Source: an uncultured Collinsella sp. | GTDB lineage: Bacteria > Actinomycetota > Coriobacteriia > Coriobacteriales > Coriobacteriaceae | Direction: 5' to 3' | Length of the DNA stretch: 19,394 nucleotides | NCBI GenBank assembly: GCA_900546455.1 | Contig: URCS01000036.1 | Span: 1 to 19,394 of the forward strand | Shown: piece after piece, positions 13,845 through 19,394 of the stretch | Numbering within the stretch: the first letter of the stretch is position 1 | Layout of the letters: each line of letters starts with the position of its first letter | Notes under the pieces: generated by a model | What the model was told of the DNA's origin: nothing | The model's input: the letters and a program-made list of their open reading frames with translations, nothing else | Databases searched by the model: none | Translations under genes and position numbers: made by a program

Positions 13845-15443
13845 ATGGATCAAAATGCTTCCGCAAAGGTCCTCGTACTCGACTTTGGTGCGCAGTACGG
13901 TCAGCTCATTGCCCGTCGCGTCCGCGACCTCAATGTGTATTCCGAGATTGTTCCCTGCGACATCTCGGCCGACGAGATTCGCGAGATGAACGCCTCTGCG
14001 CTCATCCTTTCCGGCGGTCCGGCTTCTGTGTATGCCGAGGACGCTCCGTCCATCGATCCTGCCATCTTTGACCTGGGCCTTCCCGTCCTGGGCTTTTGCT
14101 ACGGCCATCAGATCACAGCCGTGACGCTCGGCGGCAAGGTCGGCCACTCCGAGGTGGGCGAGTACGGCCGCGCCACCATCACGCGCACGGCCGGCGCCAA
14201 GCTCTTTAACTCCACGCCCATGGAGCAGACCGTGTGGATGAGCCATCGCGACGCCGTTTCCGAGGTGCCCGAGGGCTTTACTGTTACCGCCAGCACCGAC
14301 GTGTGCCCGGTCGCTGCCATGGAGTGCGTCGAGCGCAAGATCTTCACCACGCAGTTCCACCCCGAGGTCAAGCACTCCGAGTACGGTCAGCAGCTGCTGA
14401 GCAACTTCCTGTTTGAGATCTGTGGCCTGGAGCCCAACTGGAGCATGGACAACCTGGTCGAGACCATGACGGCCGAGTTCCGCGAGAAGGTCGGCGACGA
14501 CCGCGTGATTCTGGCCCTGTCCGGCGGCGTCGACTCCTCCGTCGTGGCTGCGCTGGGCGCCCGCGCCGTGGGCAAGCAGATGACCTGCGTGTTTATCAAC
14601 CACGGCCTGCTGCGCAAGGGCGAGCCCGAGCAGGTGGAGGAGGTCTTCACCAAGCAGTTCGACGTCGACTTCATCCACGTTCACGCCGAGGACCGCTATG
14701 CCGAGCTTCTGGCCGGCGTGACCGAGCCCGAGGAGAAGCGCCGCATCATCGGTACGCAGTTCTGGAAAGAGTTCTTCGCCGTGGCGCAGCAGCTCGAGAC
14801 CGATGGCAAGCCGGTCAAGTACCTGGCTCAGGGCACTATCTACCCCGACATCATCGAGTCCGGCGCTCGCAAGACGGGCGGCAAGACGGCCACCATCAAG
14901 AGCCATCACAACCTGATCCCGTTCCCCGATGGCGTGCACTTCGACCTCATCGAGCCGCTCGATCACTTCTTTAAGGACGAGGTCCGCGCGCTTGGTCTGG
15001 CGCTGGGCCTGCCGGCTCACATCGTGTTCCGTCAGCCCTTCCCGGGCCCGGGTCTGGCCATCCGCATCATCGGTGCGGTCGACAAGGAGAAGCTCGAGAT
15101 TCTCAAGAACGCCGACGCCATCGTGCGCGAGGAGCTCGACGCCTACAACCAGCGTCTGTTTGAGCAGACCGGCGAGCGCAACTCCGAGCATAGCTGCTGG
15201 CAGTATTTCGCGGTTCTGCCCGACATTAAGTCCGTGGGCGTCATGGGCGACGAGCGTACCTACCAGCGCCCGATCATCCTGCGTGCCGTCGAGTCCAGCG
15301 ATGCCATGACCGCCGACTGGGCCAAGCTGCCCTACGACGTGCTGGCCCGCATTTCCGGTCGTATCGTTGCCGAGGTTCCCGGTGCCAACCGCGTGTGCTA
15401 CGACATCACGTCCAAGCCGCCCGCGACCATCGAGTGGGAGTAG
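13845..15443 (+). CDS. guaA: GMP synthase (glutamine-hydrolysing)
   Basis: A 532-aa GMP synthase converting XMP, ATP and glutamine to GMP. The class I glutaminase domain (about 8-195) carries nucleophile C85 (LGFCYGHQ) with H172 and E174 (FHPE). The ATP pyrophosphatase domain has the PP-loop LSGGVDSS (225-232). The dimerisation domain ends with the typical KPPATIEWE. ATG 13845 (MDQNASAKVLVLDFGAQYG) follows AGAGAGGGA; the open frame upstream to 13680 is not family-like. Codon use is strongly biased, with CGC/CGT arginines. The last coding bases, GAGTGGGAGTAG, resemble the repeated motif downstream. A terminator lies 115 bp past the stop. Confidence 0.97.
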   Translation: MDQNASAKVLVLDFGAQYGQLIARRVRDLNVYSEIVPCDISADEIREMNASALILSGGPASVYAEDAPSIDPAIFDLGLPVLGFCYGHQITAVTLGGKVGHSEVGEYGRATITRTAGAKLFNSTPMEQTVWMSHRDAVSEVPEGFTVTASTDVCPVAAMECVERKIFTTQFHPEVKHSEYGQQLLSNFLFEICGLEPNWSMDNLVETMTAEFREKVGDDRVILALSGGVDSSVVAALGARAVGKQMTCVFINHGLLRKGEPEQVEEVFTKQFDVDFIHVHAEDRYAELLAGVTEPEEKRRIIGTQFWKEFFAVAQQLETDGKPVKYLAQGTIYPDIIESGARKTGGKTATIKSHHNLIPFPDGVHFDLIEPLDHFFKDEVRALGLALGLPAHIVFRQPFPGPGLAIRIIGAVDKEKLEILKNADAIVREELDAYNQRLFEQTGERNSEHSCWQYFAVLPDIKSVGVMGDERTYQRPIILRAVESSDAMTADWAKLPYDVLARISGRIVAEVPGANRVCYDITSKPPATIEWE

Positions 15444-15537
15444 GCCGATAGGGTTCTGACCTGCATTTTTGAGTGCCGCACTGTGCCGCTGAGTTTTGTT
15501 TCGTACGAGAGTCATGGCAAAGCCACCAGCGATGTTG

Positions 15538-15974
15538 GTGAGTAAATGCGATAACCGAGCCTCCGTTCCCGCGTTGGGACGGAGGCTTTTTCTTTGTCGT
15601 TTTACTCCCTTTCACCTGCGATTTCGCAATTTACTCCCCCGTGTTTCAAGACGGCAAGGCACGGTGCGGCATTCGGAGGAACGGGAGTAAGGATTCATCC
15701 CAAGTGAGTAGACGCGCGATTTTTGTCCCCGAGAACGAATCGGGGCCGTTTTGGGGTCTGTGAAACTCAAATCGAACTCAATGGGCTTTTTGAAGGTCTC
15801 CGTATAGCGTTTCCCCAGTTGGTTAATGGGGAGTAAAGAATCTCGCCGTCTCAAGGAAAACGGGAGTAACCAGGGGAAATGCCGCGGCGTACTGCTGTGT
15901 GCTGCCGTGTAAGCCACCGCGTCATTTACTCCCCGTTTACGCTTGAAATGCCTTGGCATGCAATGGAGAGTAAA
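15538..15974. repeat. Cluster of eight GGGAGTAAA-type motifs, both orientations
   Basis: Plus-orientation copies: GTGAGTAAA (15538), GGGAGTAA (15683), GGGAGTAAA (15829), GGGAGTAA (15862) and GAGAGTAAA (15966). Inverted copies, TTTACTCCC: 15601, 15630 and 15925. Some extend further: the copy at 15630 and the reverse complement of that at 15862 share TTACTCCC, then GT-TTTC, then AGACGGC-AG. The 618 bp from guaA to the next gene hold no credible ORF. Spacing is irregular (29-146 bp). The array sits between guaA and an integrase module, so recombination-related sites or an unknown regulator's sites are both possible. Confidence 0.75.
15559..15591 (+). terminator. guaA terminator
   Basis: GCCTCCGTTCC (15559-15569) and GGGACGGAGGC (15576-15586) form an 11-bp stem with one G-U pair and a 6-nt loop, followed by TTTTT (15587-15591). 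Confidence 0.93.
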
Positions 15975-16061
15975 AACTCAGCATACGCAGGTGCGAGCGG
16001 AGCTCACCGACTATCCTGGCGCCCTGATTCGGTTTTAGTGGTAGCGAAATGCGGAGAGCTG

Positions 16062-16475
16062 CTACAGCGAGGCTTTCCAGTCCTCGTACTCGGCGGCGTC
16101 GATCTCGCCGTTCTCGAGCCGTGCGCGCTTCTCGGCCCACAGCTGGATCGCCATCGCCGCTTTGGGCGCGTGAGGCGCCTTGGGGTTCAGAGAGAGCCCC
16201 GTGCCGTCGGCTGCGGGCACGATGCCGAATGAGTCCTCGAGCCGCACGAGCAGCGATATGAGGTCGCCCGCGGTTTCGACGCCGTAATCCTTGAGGGCGT
16301 TGACGGATACGCCTAGTGCTGCGGCGATGGATTCGAGCAGCTCGGGCTTCACGGCGCGGATGCCGCTCTCGTAGTGGCGCACGGCCCCCTCGGTCAGGCC
16401 GACCGCCTCGGCAAGCTGCGCTTGCGTCATGCCGCGCGACTTGCGGTACCGCCTTATGTTCTCGCCTACGGACAT
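16062..16475 (-). CDS. XRE-family repressor of the mobile element
   Basis: A 137-aa regulator with an N-terminal HTH_3 domain (about 4-60: ENIRRYRKSRGMTQAQLAEAVGLTEGAVRHYESG) and a C-terminal part ending WAEKRARLENGEIDAAEYEDWKASL, a tail common in Gram-positive element-borne XRE repressors. The ATG at 16473-16475 is chosen because AGGAGGAGGG lies directly upstream; the longer ORF start would run into the operator region. It is divergent from the excisionase/integrase genes across ~140 bp containing three similar operators, so it probably keeps the integrase promoter off, as phage and ICE repressors do. Its own transcription would be under the same control. Confidence 0.88.
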   Translation of the reverse strand: MSVGENIRRYRKSRGMTQAQLAEAVGLTEGAVRHYESGIRAVKPELLESIAAALGVSVNALKDYGVETAGDLISLLVRLEDSFGIVPAADGTGLSLNPKAPHAPKAAMAIQLWAEKRARLENGEIDAAEYEDWKASL

Positions 16476-16516
16476 GCGCCCTCCTCCTGGAATTACGTAC
16501 CCGCACATCTTACCAG

Positions 16517-16596
16517 CGTACGCAAATGTACGCAATTCTATTGACAGTACAGATATGTACGTTTACTCTGAATCTGTAAACCGTACGTATCTGTAC
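16517..16596. promoter_or_regulatory. Three GTACA-N4-YGTACG operator sites
   Basis: Sites 16517-16531 (minus: GTACATTTGCGTACG), 16547-16561 (plus: GTACAGATATGTACG) and 16582-16596 (minus: GTACAGATACGTACG) share a 15-bp pattern with centres ~30 and 35 bp apart. The arrangement of three operators between divergent repressor and recombination genes resembles phage-type switches. The adjacent XRE repressor is the obvious ligand. Confidence 0.8.
16541..16569 (+). promoter_or_regulatory. Promoter of the excisionase-integrase unit
   Basis: TTGACA (16541-16546), a 17-bp spacer and TACTCT (16564-16569). The middle operator (16547-16561) fills almost the whole spacer, so repressor binding would exclude RNA polymerase. 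It lies 47 bp before the excisionase-like ATG. Confidence 0.75.
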
Positions 16597-16615
16597 GCTA
16601 ATGACAGGAGGAGCC

Positions 16616-16819
16616 ATGGACGAGAAGGTGGCGAAGACGCCGAGACCGCACATGCTGGATGCGGACGAGGTTGCGGAGCTGCTGAGGATCAAGAAAGGCA
16701 GCGCCTACGAGGTGATCAGGAAGATAAACGCCGAGCAGGAGGCGCGCGGGCGCGTGGTTATCCGCGGACGCGTTCGAAGTGACGTCTTCGACGCCCTGTA
16801 CTTCCCGGAGGTGGACTGA
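16616..16819 (+). CDS. Small HTH protein, excisionase-like
   Basis: A 67-aa basic DNA-binding protein with a winged-helix (MerR/AlpA/excisionase-type) layout: MLDADEVAELLRIKKGSAYEVIRKINAEQEARG, then the strand/turn VVIRGRVRSDVFDALYF. ATG 16616 has AGGAGG just upstream. It is the first gene behind the repressed promoter, and its TGA lies 1 nt before the integrase ATG, so the two are cotranscribed. Recombination-directionality factors commonly occupy this spot. A transcriptional activator role is the main alternative. Confidence 0.8.
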   Translation: MDEKVAKTPRPHMLDADEVAELLRIKKGSAYEVIRKINAEQEARGRVVIRGRVRSDVFDALYFPEVD

Positions 16820-16820
16820 C

Positions 16821-17891
16821 ATGCCGGTGTACAAGGACGACAGCAACGGCACGTTCTTCGTGCAGTGCTACTACCGCGACGCCCGCGGCTCGAAGCGCCA
16901 CAAGACAAAGCGCGGCTTCTCCTCCGAGGTGGAGGCGGCCGTATGGGAAAGCCAGTTCAAGAGCCTTAACGGCGGGGCCATGGACATGACGTTTTCCGAG
17001 TTCGTTGAGGTGTACGCCTCCGAGGTGAAGCCTCGCATACGCGAGCATACGTGGATCACCAAGGAGTACATCATCAACGACAAGCTCGTGCCGTTCTTTG
17101 GGGATATGCGCATGTGCGATGTGAGGCCGATCGACGTTATTAGGTGGCAGAACGAGCTTACTGAACACCGGGACGCCGACGGTAAGCCCTGGGCGCCGAC
17201 GTACCTGCGCACGGTGAACAACCAACTCAACGCCATCTTCAACCACGCCGAGCGCTACTACGGGCTCACCGACAACCCGGTGCGAAGGGTCGACAAGATG
17301 GGCTCGAAGAAGGGCGGCGAGATGCAGTTCTGGACCAAGGACGAGTACCTGAGGTTCAGCGAGGCCGTCATGGACAAGCCGCTCTCGTTCCACGCCTTCG
17401 AGCTGCTCTACTGGACGGGCATCCGCTGCGGCGAGCTTCTGGCGCTCACTCCGTCCGACTTCATGCTGGAGAGTTCGCGTCTGCGCATCAACAAGTCGTA
17501 CCAAAGCCTCCACGGCGTGGACACCGTGACCGATCCCAAGACGCCCAAGTCGGTGCGCACGATCGTCATGCCCGCCTTCCTGCGCGACGAGATGGCGGAC
17601 TTCATCGAGCTACGAGACGACGTCGCCCCCGACGAGCGCCTGTTCGCCGTTACCAAGCACTTCCTGGCCCACGAGATGGAACGAGGGTGCAAGGCGTCTG
17701 GCGTGAAACGCATCCGCATACACGACATACGCCACAGCCACGTGAGCCTGCTGATCGAGATGGGCTTCTCCGCGCTGGCCATCGCCGAGCGCATGGGCCA
17801 CGAGGCGGTGGACATCACCTACCGATACGCGCACCTGTTCCCCACGAAGCAGGACGAGATGGCCGCCGCCCTTGACGGGGCGAGGGGATAA
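16821..17891 (+). CDS. int: Tyrosine-type site-specific integrase
   Basis: A 356-aa tyrosine recombinase that inserts and excises the element. Residues ~1-50 form an arm-binding AP2-like N-terminus (YKDDSNGTFFVQCYYRDARGSK...TKRGFSSEVEA). Residues ~57-150 form the SAM-like core-binding domain. The catalytic domain follows with R202 (TGIRCGELLAL), K240 or K243 (DPKTPKSVR), H301 and R304 (HDIRHSH), H327 (MGHEAV) and nucleophile Y336 (TYRYAHLF). All catalytic residues are present, so the enzyme is probably active. GGAGG in the 3' end of the preceding gene serves as its ribosome site. The MobC-like gene follows after 5 nt. Confidence 0.95.
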   Translation: MPVYKDDSNGTFFVQCYYRDARGSKRHKTKRGFSSEVEAAVWESQFKSLNGGAMDMTFSEFVEVYASEVKPRIREHTWITKEYIINDKLVPFFGDMRMCDVRPIDVIRWQNELTEHRDADGKPWAPTYLRTVNNQLNAIFNHAERYYGLTDNPVRRVDKMGSKKGGEMQFWTKDEYLRFSEAVMDKPLSFHAFELLYWTGIRCGELLALTPSDFMLESSRLRINKSYQSLHGVDTVTDPKTPKSVRTIVMPAFLRDEMADFIELRDDVAPDERLFAVTKHFLAHEMERGCKASGVKRIRIHDIRHSHVSLLIEMGFSALAIAERMGHEAVDITYRYAHLFPTKQDEMAAALDGARG

Positions 17892-17896
17892 GAAGG

Positions 17897-18322
17897 ATGC
17901 CGTGCGAGAACAGCGCCCGCAAGCGCAGTAAGACGATGGCGTTCCGCTGCACGCCCGAGGAGCATAAGCTCATATGCGAGATGGCCGCCTGGAGCGGCAT
18001 GAACAGGCAGGACTACATCATCGCCAAGCTCACCGATACCCAGGTCGAGGTGAGACCCTCTGTGAGCGTGCAGAAGGCGCTGAAGGACTCGATGGCGGAG
18101 TTGGCCAAGGAAGTACGGCTGGCGGCCTCCTACAGCGAGCTGAGCGAGTCTCTGCAGCAGAGAGTCGAGCACGTGATGAGGTTCTTCCTGGCGCTCGGCG
18201 AGCCTATTGACTCGCGAGTGGACGACGCGTCTCAGGAAGAATCGTTCCCGGCGATGGCGACTGAGGTCGAAACTAACGACAACGCCGACAATGCAAGTAT
18301 CTTTGGAATGGGTCGCGGCTAA
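17897..18322 (+). CDS. MobC-like relaxosome accessory protein
   Basis: A 141-aa protein with a basic N-terminus and a ribbon-helix-helix-like segment (about 12-46: KTMAFRCTPEEHKLICEMAAWSGMNRQDYIIAKL), as in MobC/plasmid mobilisation proteins that bind the origin of transfer and help the relaxase. The middle is helical (KALKDSMAELAKEVRLAA) and the C-terminal ~35 residues are acidic and Asn-rich. It follows the integrase by 5 nt, GAAGG touching the ATG. No relaxase gene is visible in the window, so mobilisation by this element cannot be confirmed. A simpler RHH regulator is the alternative. Confidence 0.7.
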   Translation: MPCENSARKRSKTMAFRCTPEEHKLICEMAAWSGMNRQDYIIAKLTDTQVEVRPSVSVQKALKDSMAELAKEVRLAASYSELSESLQQRVEHVMRFFLALGEPIDSRVDDASQEESFPAMATEVETNDNADNASIFGMGRG

Positions 18323-18405
18323 CGCTCATCTAAGCGCCGACCAGGAACTGCGATTCTTTAGGGTGTTGCCCGCAAAGCAAATAGTTAATCTTCCGCGAAA
18401 GGAAG

Positions 18406-18657
18406 CTAAACGGTCCGTTCCTCGACATAGAGGATCTCGTTTTGCGCCTCCAGGATTCGCGCGGCGTCGCCGATGCGCTCGGCGCATCTCTCGCTTATCG
18501 ACCTCAGGGCCAGTATGCCCTCGACGTCGAGAGGGTCCAGCTGGTCGGCGTGCGCCATGGACTCGAGCAGCTGGTCCAGCCCCCTCGCCAGCCTTCCCGC
18601 ATCTGCCACCGCGTCGAGCAGCTCGCGACGCTCGTCCTTCTCGTTGATGCCCGTCAA
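18406..18657 (-). CDS. Small helical protein with TTG start
   Basis: An 83-aa hypothetical protein. I chose the TTG at 18655-18657 (M-TGINEKDERRELLDAVADAG) because AGGAGG lies at 18665-18670 with a 7-nt spacer; no ATG is available in this part of the frame. The sequence is acidic and almost wholly helical (LLDAVADAGRLARGLDQLLESM, DVEGILALRSISERCAERIGDAARILEAQNEIL), with no membrane segment or recognised motif. The upstream ORF's TGA overlaps the TTG (TTGA), suggesting translational coupling. It converges on the MobC-like gene. Confidence 0.65.
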   Translation of the reverse strand: MTGINEKDERRELLDAVADAGRLARGLDQLLESMAHADQLDPLDVEGILALRSISERCAERIGDAARILEAQNEILYVEERTV

Positions 18658-18890
18658 CAGCCGTCCTCCTTCTTCCGACGGACGTGCTGCGCAGCACCGT
18701 AGCCGTTCCGCATGGAGAGCCGCCTCGCCGCCAGCGGCCCCGTGAGCATATCGACCGTGAGCGGCACGGGAGAGGCCGTCCCGATTAGGGTAGCGGCGCC
18801 GCGACTCGGAAACGCGCCTCCGTCCTCCACGCGACGTCCCGACGTAACCCTCGCGAGCGCCCCAGCAATCGCCGACAGATCGCATCCCAT
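18654..18890 (-). CDS. Possible small basic protein upstream of the helical gene
   Basis: A 78-codon ORF (MGCDLSAIAGALARVTSGRRVEDGG...) ending in KKEDGC, with its TGA overlapping the TTG of the next gene. The start is uncertain: no clear ribosome site precedes this ATG, and the frame stays open to 19043. No family is recognised. The main support is the stop/start overlap, with the next gene's AGGAGG embedded in its 3' end. The GC-rich sequence gives long spurious frames here, so it may be non-coding. Confidence 0.35.
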   Translation of the reverse strand: MGCDLSAIAGALARVTSGRRVEDGGAFPSRGAATLIGTASPVPLTVDMLTGPLAARRLSMRNGYGAAQHVRRKKEDGC

Positions 18891-19201
18891 GTCCGGAAGC
18901 CCCGGCGCCCATGTCCGATTCCATGCCGCACGCCTCCGCCCCTCCGATCCGAAACCCGCCCCGGCGCTCCTTGGACGCGCAGGGTCGCACGCCGGCAGGC
19001 GGCCAGCAAGGGCCGCGACACTTTTTCGAGTTCTTCGCCCCATGCGCTCCGCGCGCGAACAACGCGAAAAACTGCCGTCGGGAGACTTCTATTTCTATGC
19101 CCGACTTCGCTTCCTCCCTTGCCGGCGCGCCCGCGCCGCATGCGACTCACGCGGCGCAAGGCACGCCACAGGGGCGGGCCTCAGAGTCTAAGGAGCAAGA
19201 C
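18891..19201. other. GC-rich region before the YraN-like gene
   Basis: About 310 bp with several open frames on both strands, none convincing. An in-frame ATG at 19097 could extend the YraN-like protein by 35 Ala/Pro-rich residues. The only firm signal is AAGGAG at 19190-19195 in front of the ATG at 19202. Confidence 0.4.
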
Positions 19202-19394
19202 ATGAACGACATGAAGGAAAAGGCGATGGGCGCGGTCAAGGCCTTCCTCGAGCGCAAGGGCTACGAGATCGTCGACGAGGCCTGGCAGGGGCCCGAGGGC
19301 ATCGGCGGGATCGACCTCGTGGCGGTGGACGAGGACGGGACCCTGGTGTTCGTCGACGCCACGGTCCGCATCGGGACGGACGGATTCCCCGAGG
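19202..19394 (+). CDS. YraN/UPF0102-like protein, 5' part (partial)
   Basis: The first 64 codons of a protein resembling the YraN (UPF0102) nuclease-like family, truncated by the window end. AVKAFLERKGYEIVDEAW, then GIDLVAVDEDGTLVFVDATVR, matches the family pattern A--YL-R-GY-IL---W---GEIDLIA-D--TLVFVEVK-R. The usual acidic GEID is GGID here and the E-V-K active-site strand reads D-A-T, so catalytic activity looks lost, while the Asp of ID is kept. AAGGAG precedes the ATG by 6 nt; a start 35 codons upstream is possible. The role is unknown; in this setting DNA processing of the element is a guess. Confidence 0.7.
   Translation, partial: MNDMKEKAMGAVKAFLERKGYEIVDEAWQGPEGIGGIDLVAVDEDGTLVFVDATVRIGTDGFPE

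Larger units (their letters stand above)
15444..19394. mobile_element. Left part of an integrated mobile element next to guaA
   Basis: An XRE repressor, HTH excisionase-like gene, tyrosine integrase, MobC-like protein and YraN-like gene follow guaA in one block, an organisation typical of integrative mobilisable or conjugative elements. AGG arginine codons and rare codons are frequent here but almost absent from guaA, ychF or gldA. The exact left boundary is uncertain: it could be the guaA 3' end, the repeat array, or the start of the XRE gene. The right end lies outside the window. Confidence 0.7.

Noticed and set aside
13701..15515. 604-codon minus-strand open frame opposite guaA
   Set aside because: Mirror frame of a highly biased GC-rich gene; low-complexity translation and no start signal.
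15612..15959. 115-codon minus-strand ORF in the repeat region
   Set aside because: It spans six repeat motifs, lacks a ribosome site and has mixed codon use, so it is more likely chance.
15538..15974. CRISPR array
   Set aside because: Repeats are only 8-9 bp, occur in both orientations and have irregular spacers; no cas genes are nearby.
18712..19191. 159-codon plus-strand ORF before the YraN-like gene
   Set aside because: Arg/Ala/Pro-rich low-complexity translation in very GC-rich DNA, no ribosome site, and out of frame with the YraN-like gene.

Overview
The window looks like a chromosome segment from a high-GC gut Coriobacteriia, most likely Collinsella or a close relative. That genus call is an inference from strongly GC-biased codon use, GGAGG-type ribosome sites, the gene set (fused MurT-GatD, Fe-alcohol dehydrogenase plus glycerol dehydrogenase, YchF) and the style of the mobile genes. 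Nothing here is diagnostic by itself.

Left part (1-5200). The 3' end of an IS30-family transposase is followed by a non-coding stretch holding two copies, exactly 80 bp apart, of a 15-bp inverted repeat, and then a terminator. On the minus strand lies a three-gene operon: two adjacent, collinear but divergent paralogues of an unrecognised helical (TPR-like) family joined by a TAATG overlap, then a single-chain MurT-GatD fusion for amidation of lipid II.

Middle (5200-15600). A 500-bp divergent regulatory region leads to a highly expressed iron-containing alcohol dehydrogenase, a strong terminator, and glycerol dehydrogenase gldA. After gldA come a REP-like hairpin and a 112-codon remnant of a second glycerol dehydrogenase (N-terminal domain only). 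A protein with four ferredoxin-like cluster motifs, ychF and a small DUF1648-like membrane protein follow. Next is a divergent pair (unknown 129-aa protein and a 72-aa XRE regulator) sharing a perfect 24-bp palindrome, then type I L-asparaginase (minus) and guaA (plus).

Right part (15440-19394). Immediately downstream of guaA, whose 3' end is a known island insertion hotspot, is a gene-poor stretch carrying eight copies of a GGGAGTAAA-type motif in both orientations. The left arm of an integrated mobile element follows: an XRE repressor, a control region with three GTACA-type operators (one filling the spacer of a TTGACA promoter), a small HTH excisionase-like gene, a tyrosine integrase and a MobC-like relaxosome protein. 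After these are two coupled small minus-strand ORFs and the start of a YraN-like protein that runs off the window. Arginine AGG codons, nearly absent from the core genes, are frequent here, which fits foreign origin.

The strongest leads for something undescribed are the GGGAGTAAA array beside guaA, the tandem paralogue pair linked to murT-gatD, the truncated glycerol dehydrogenase, and the repressor/operator switch of the element.
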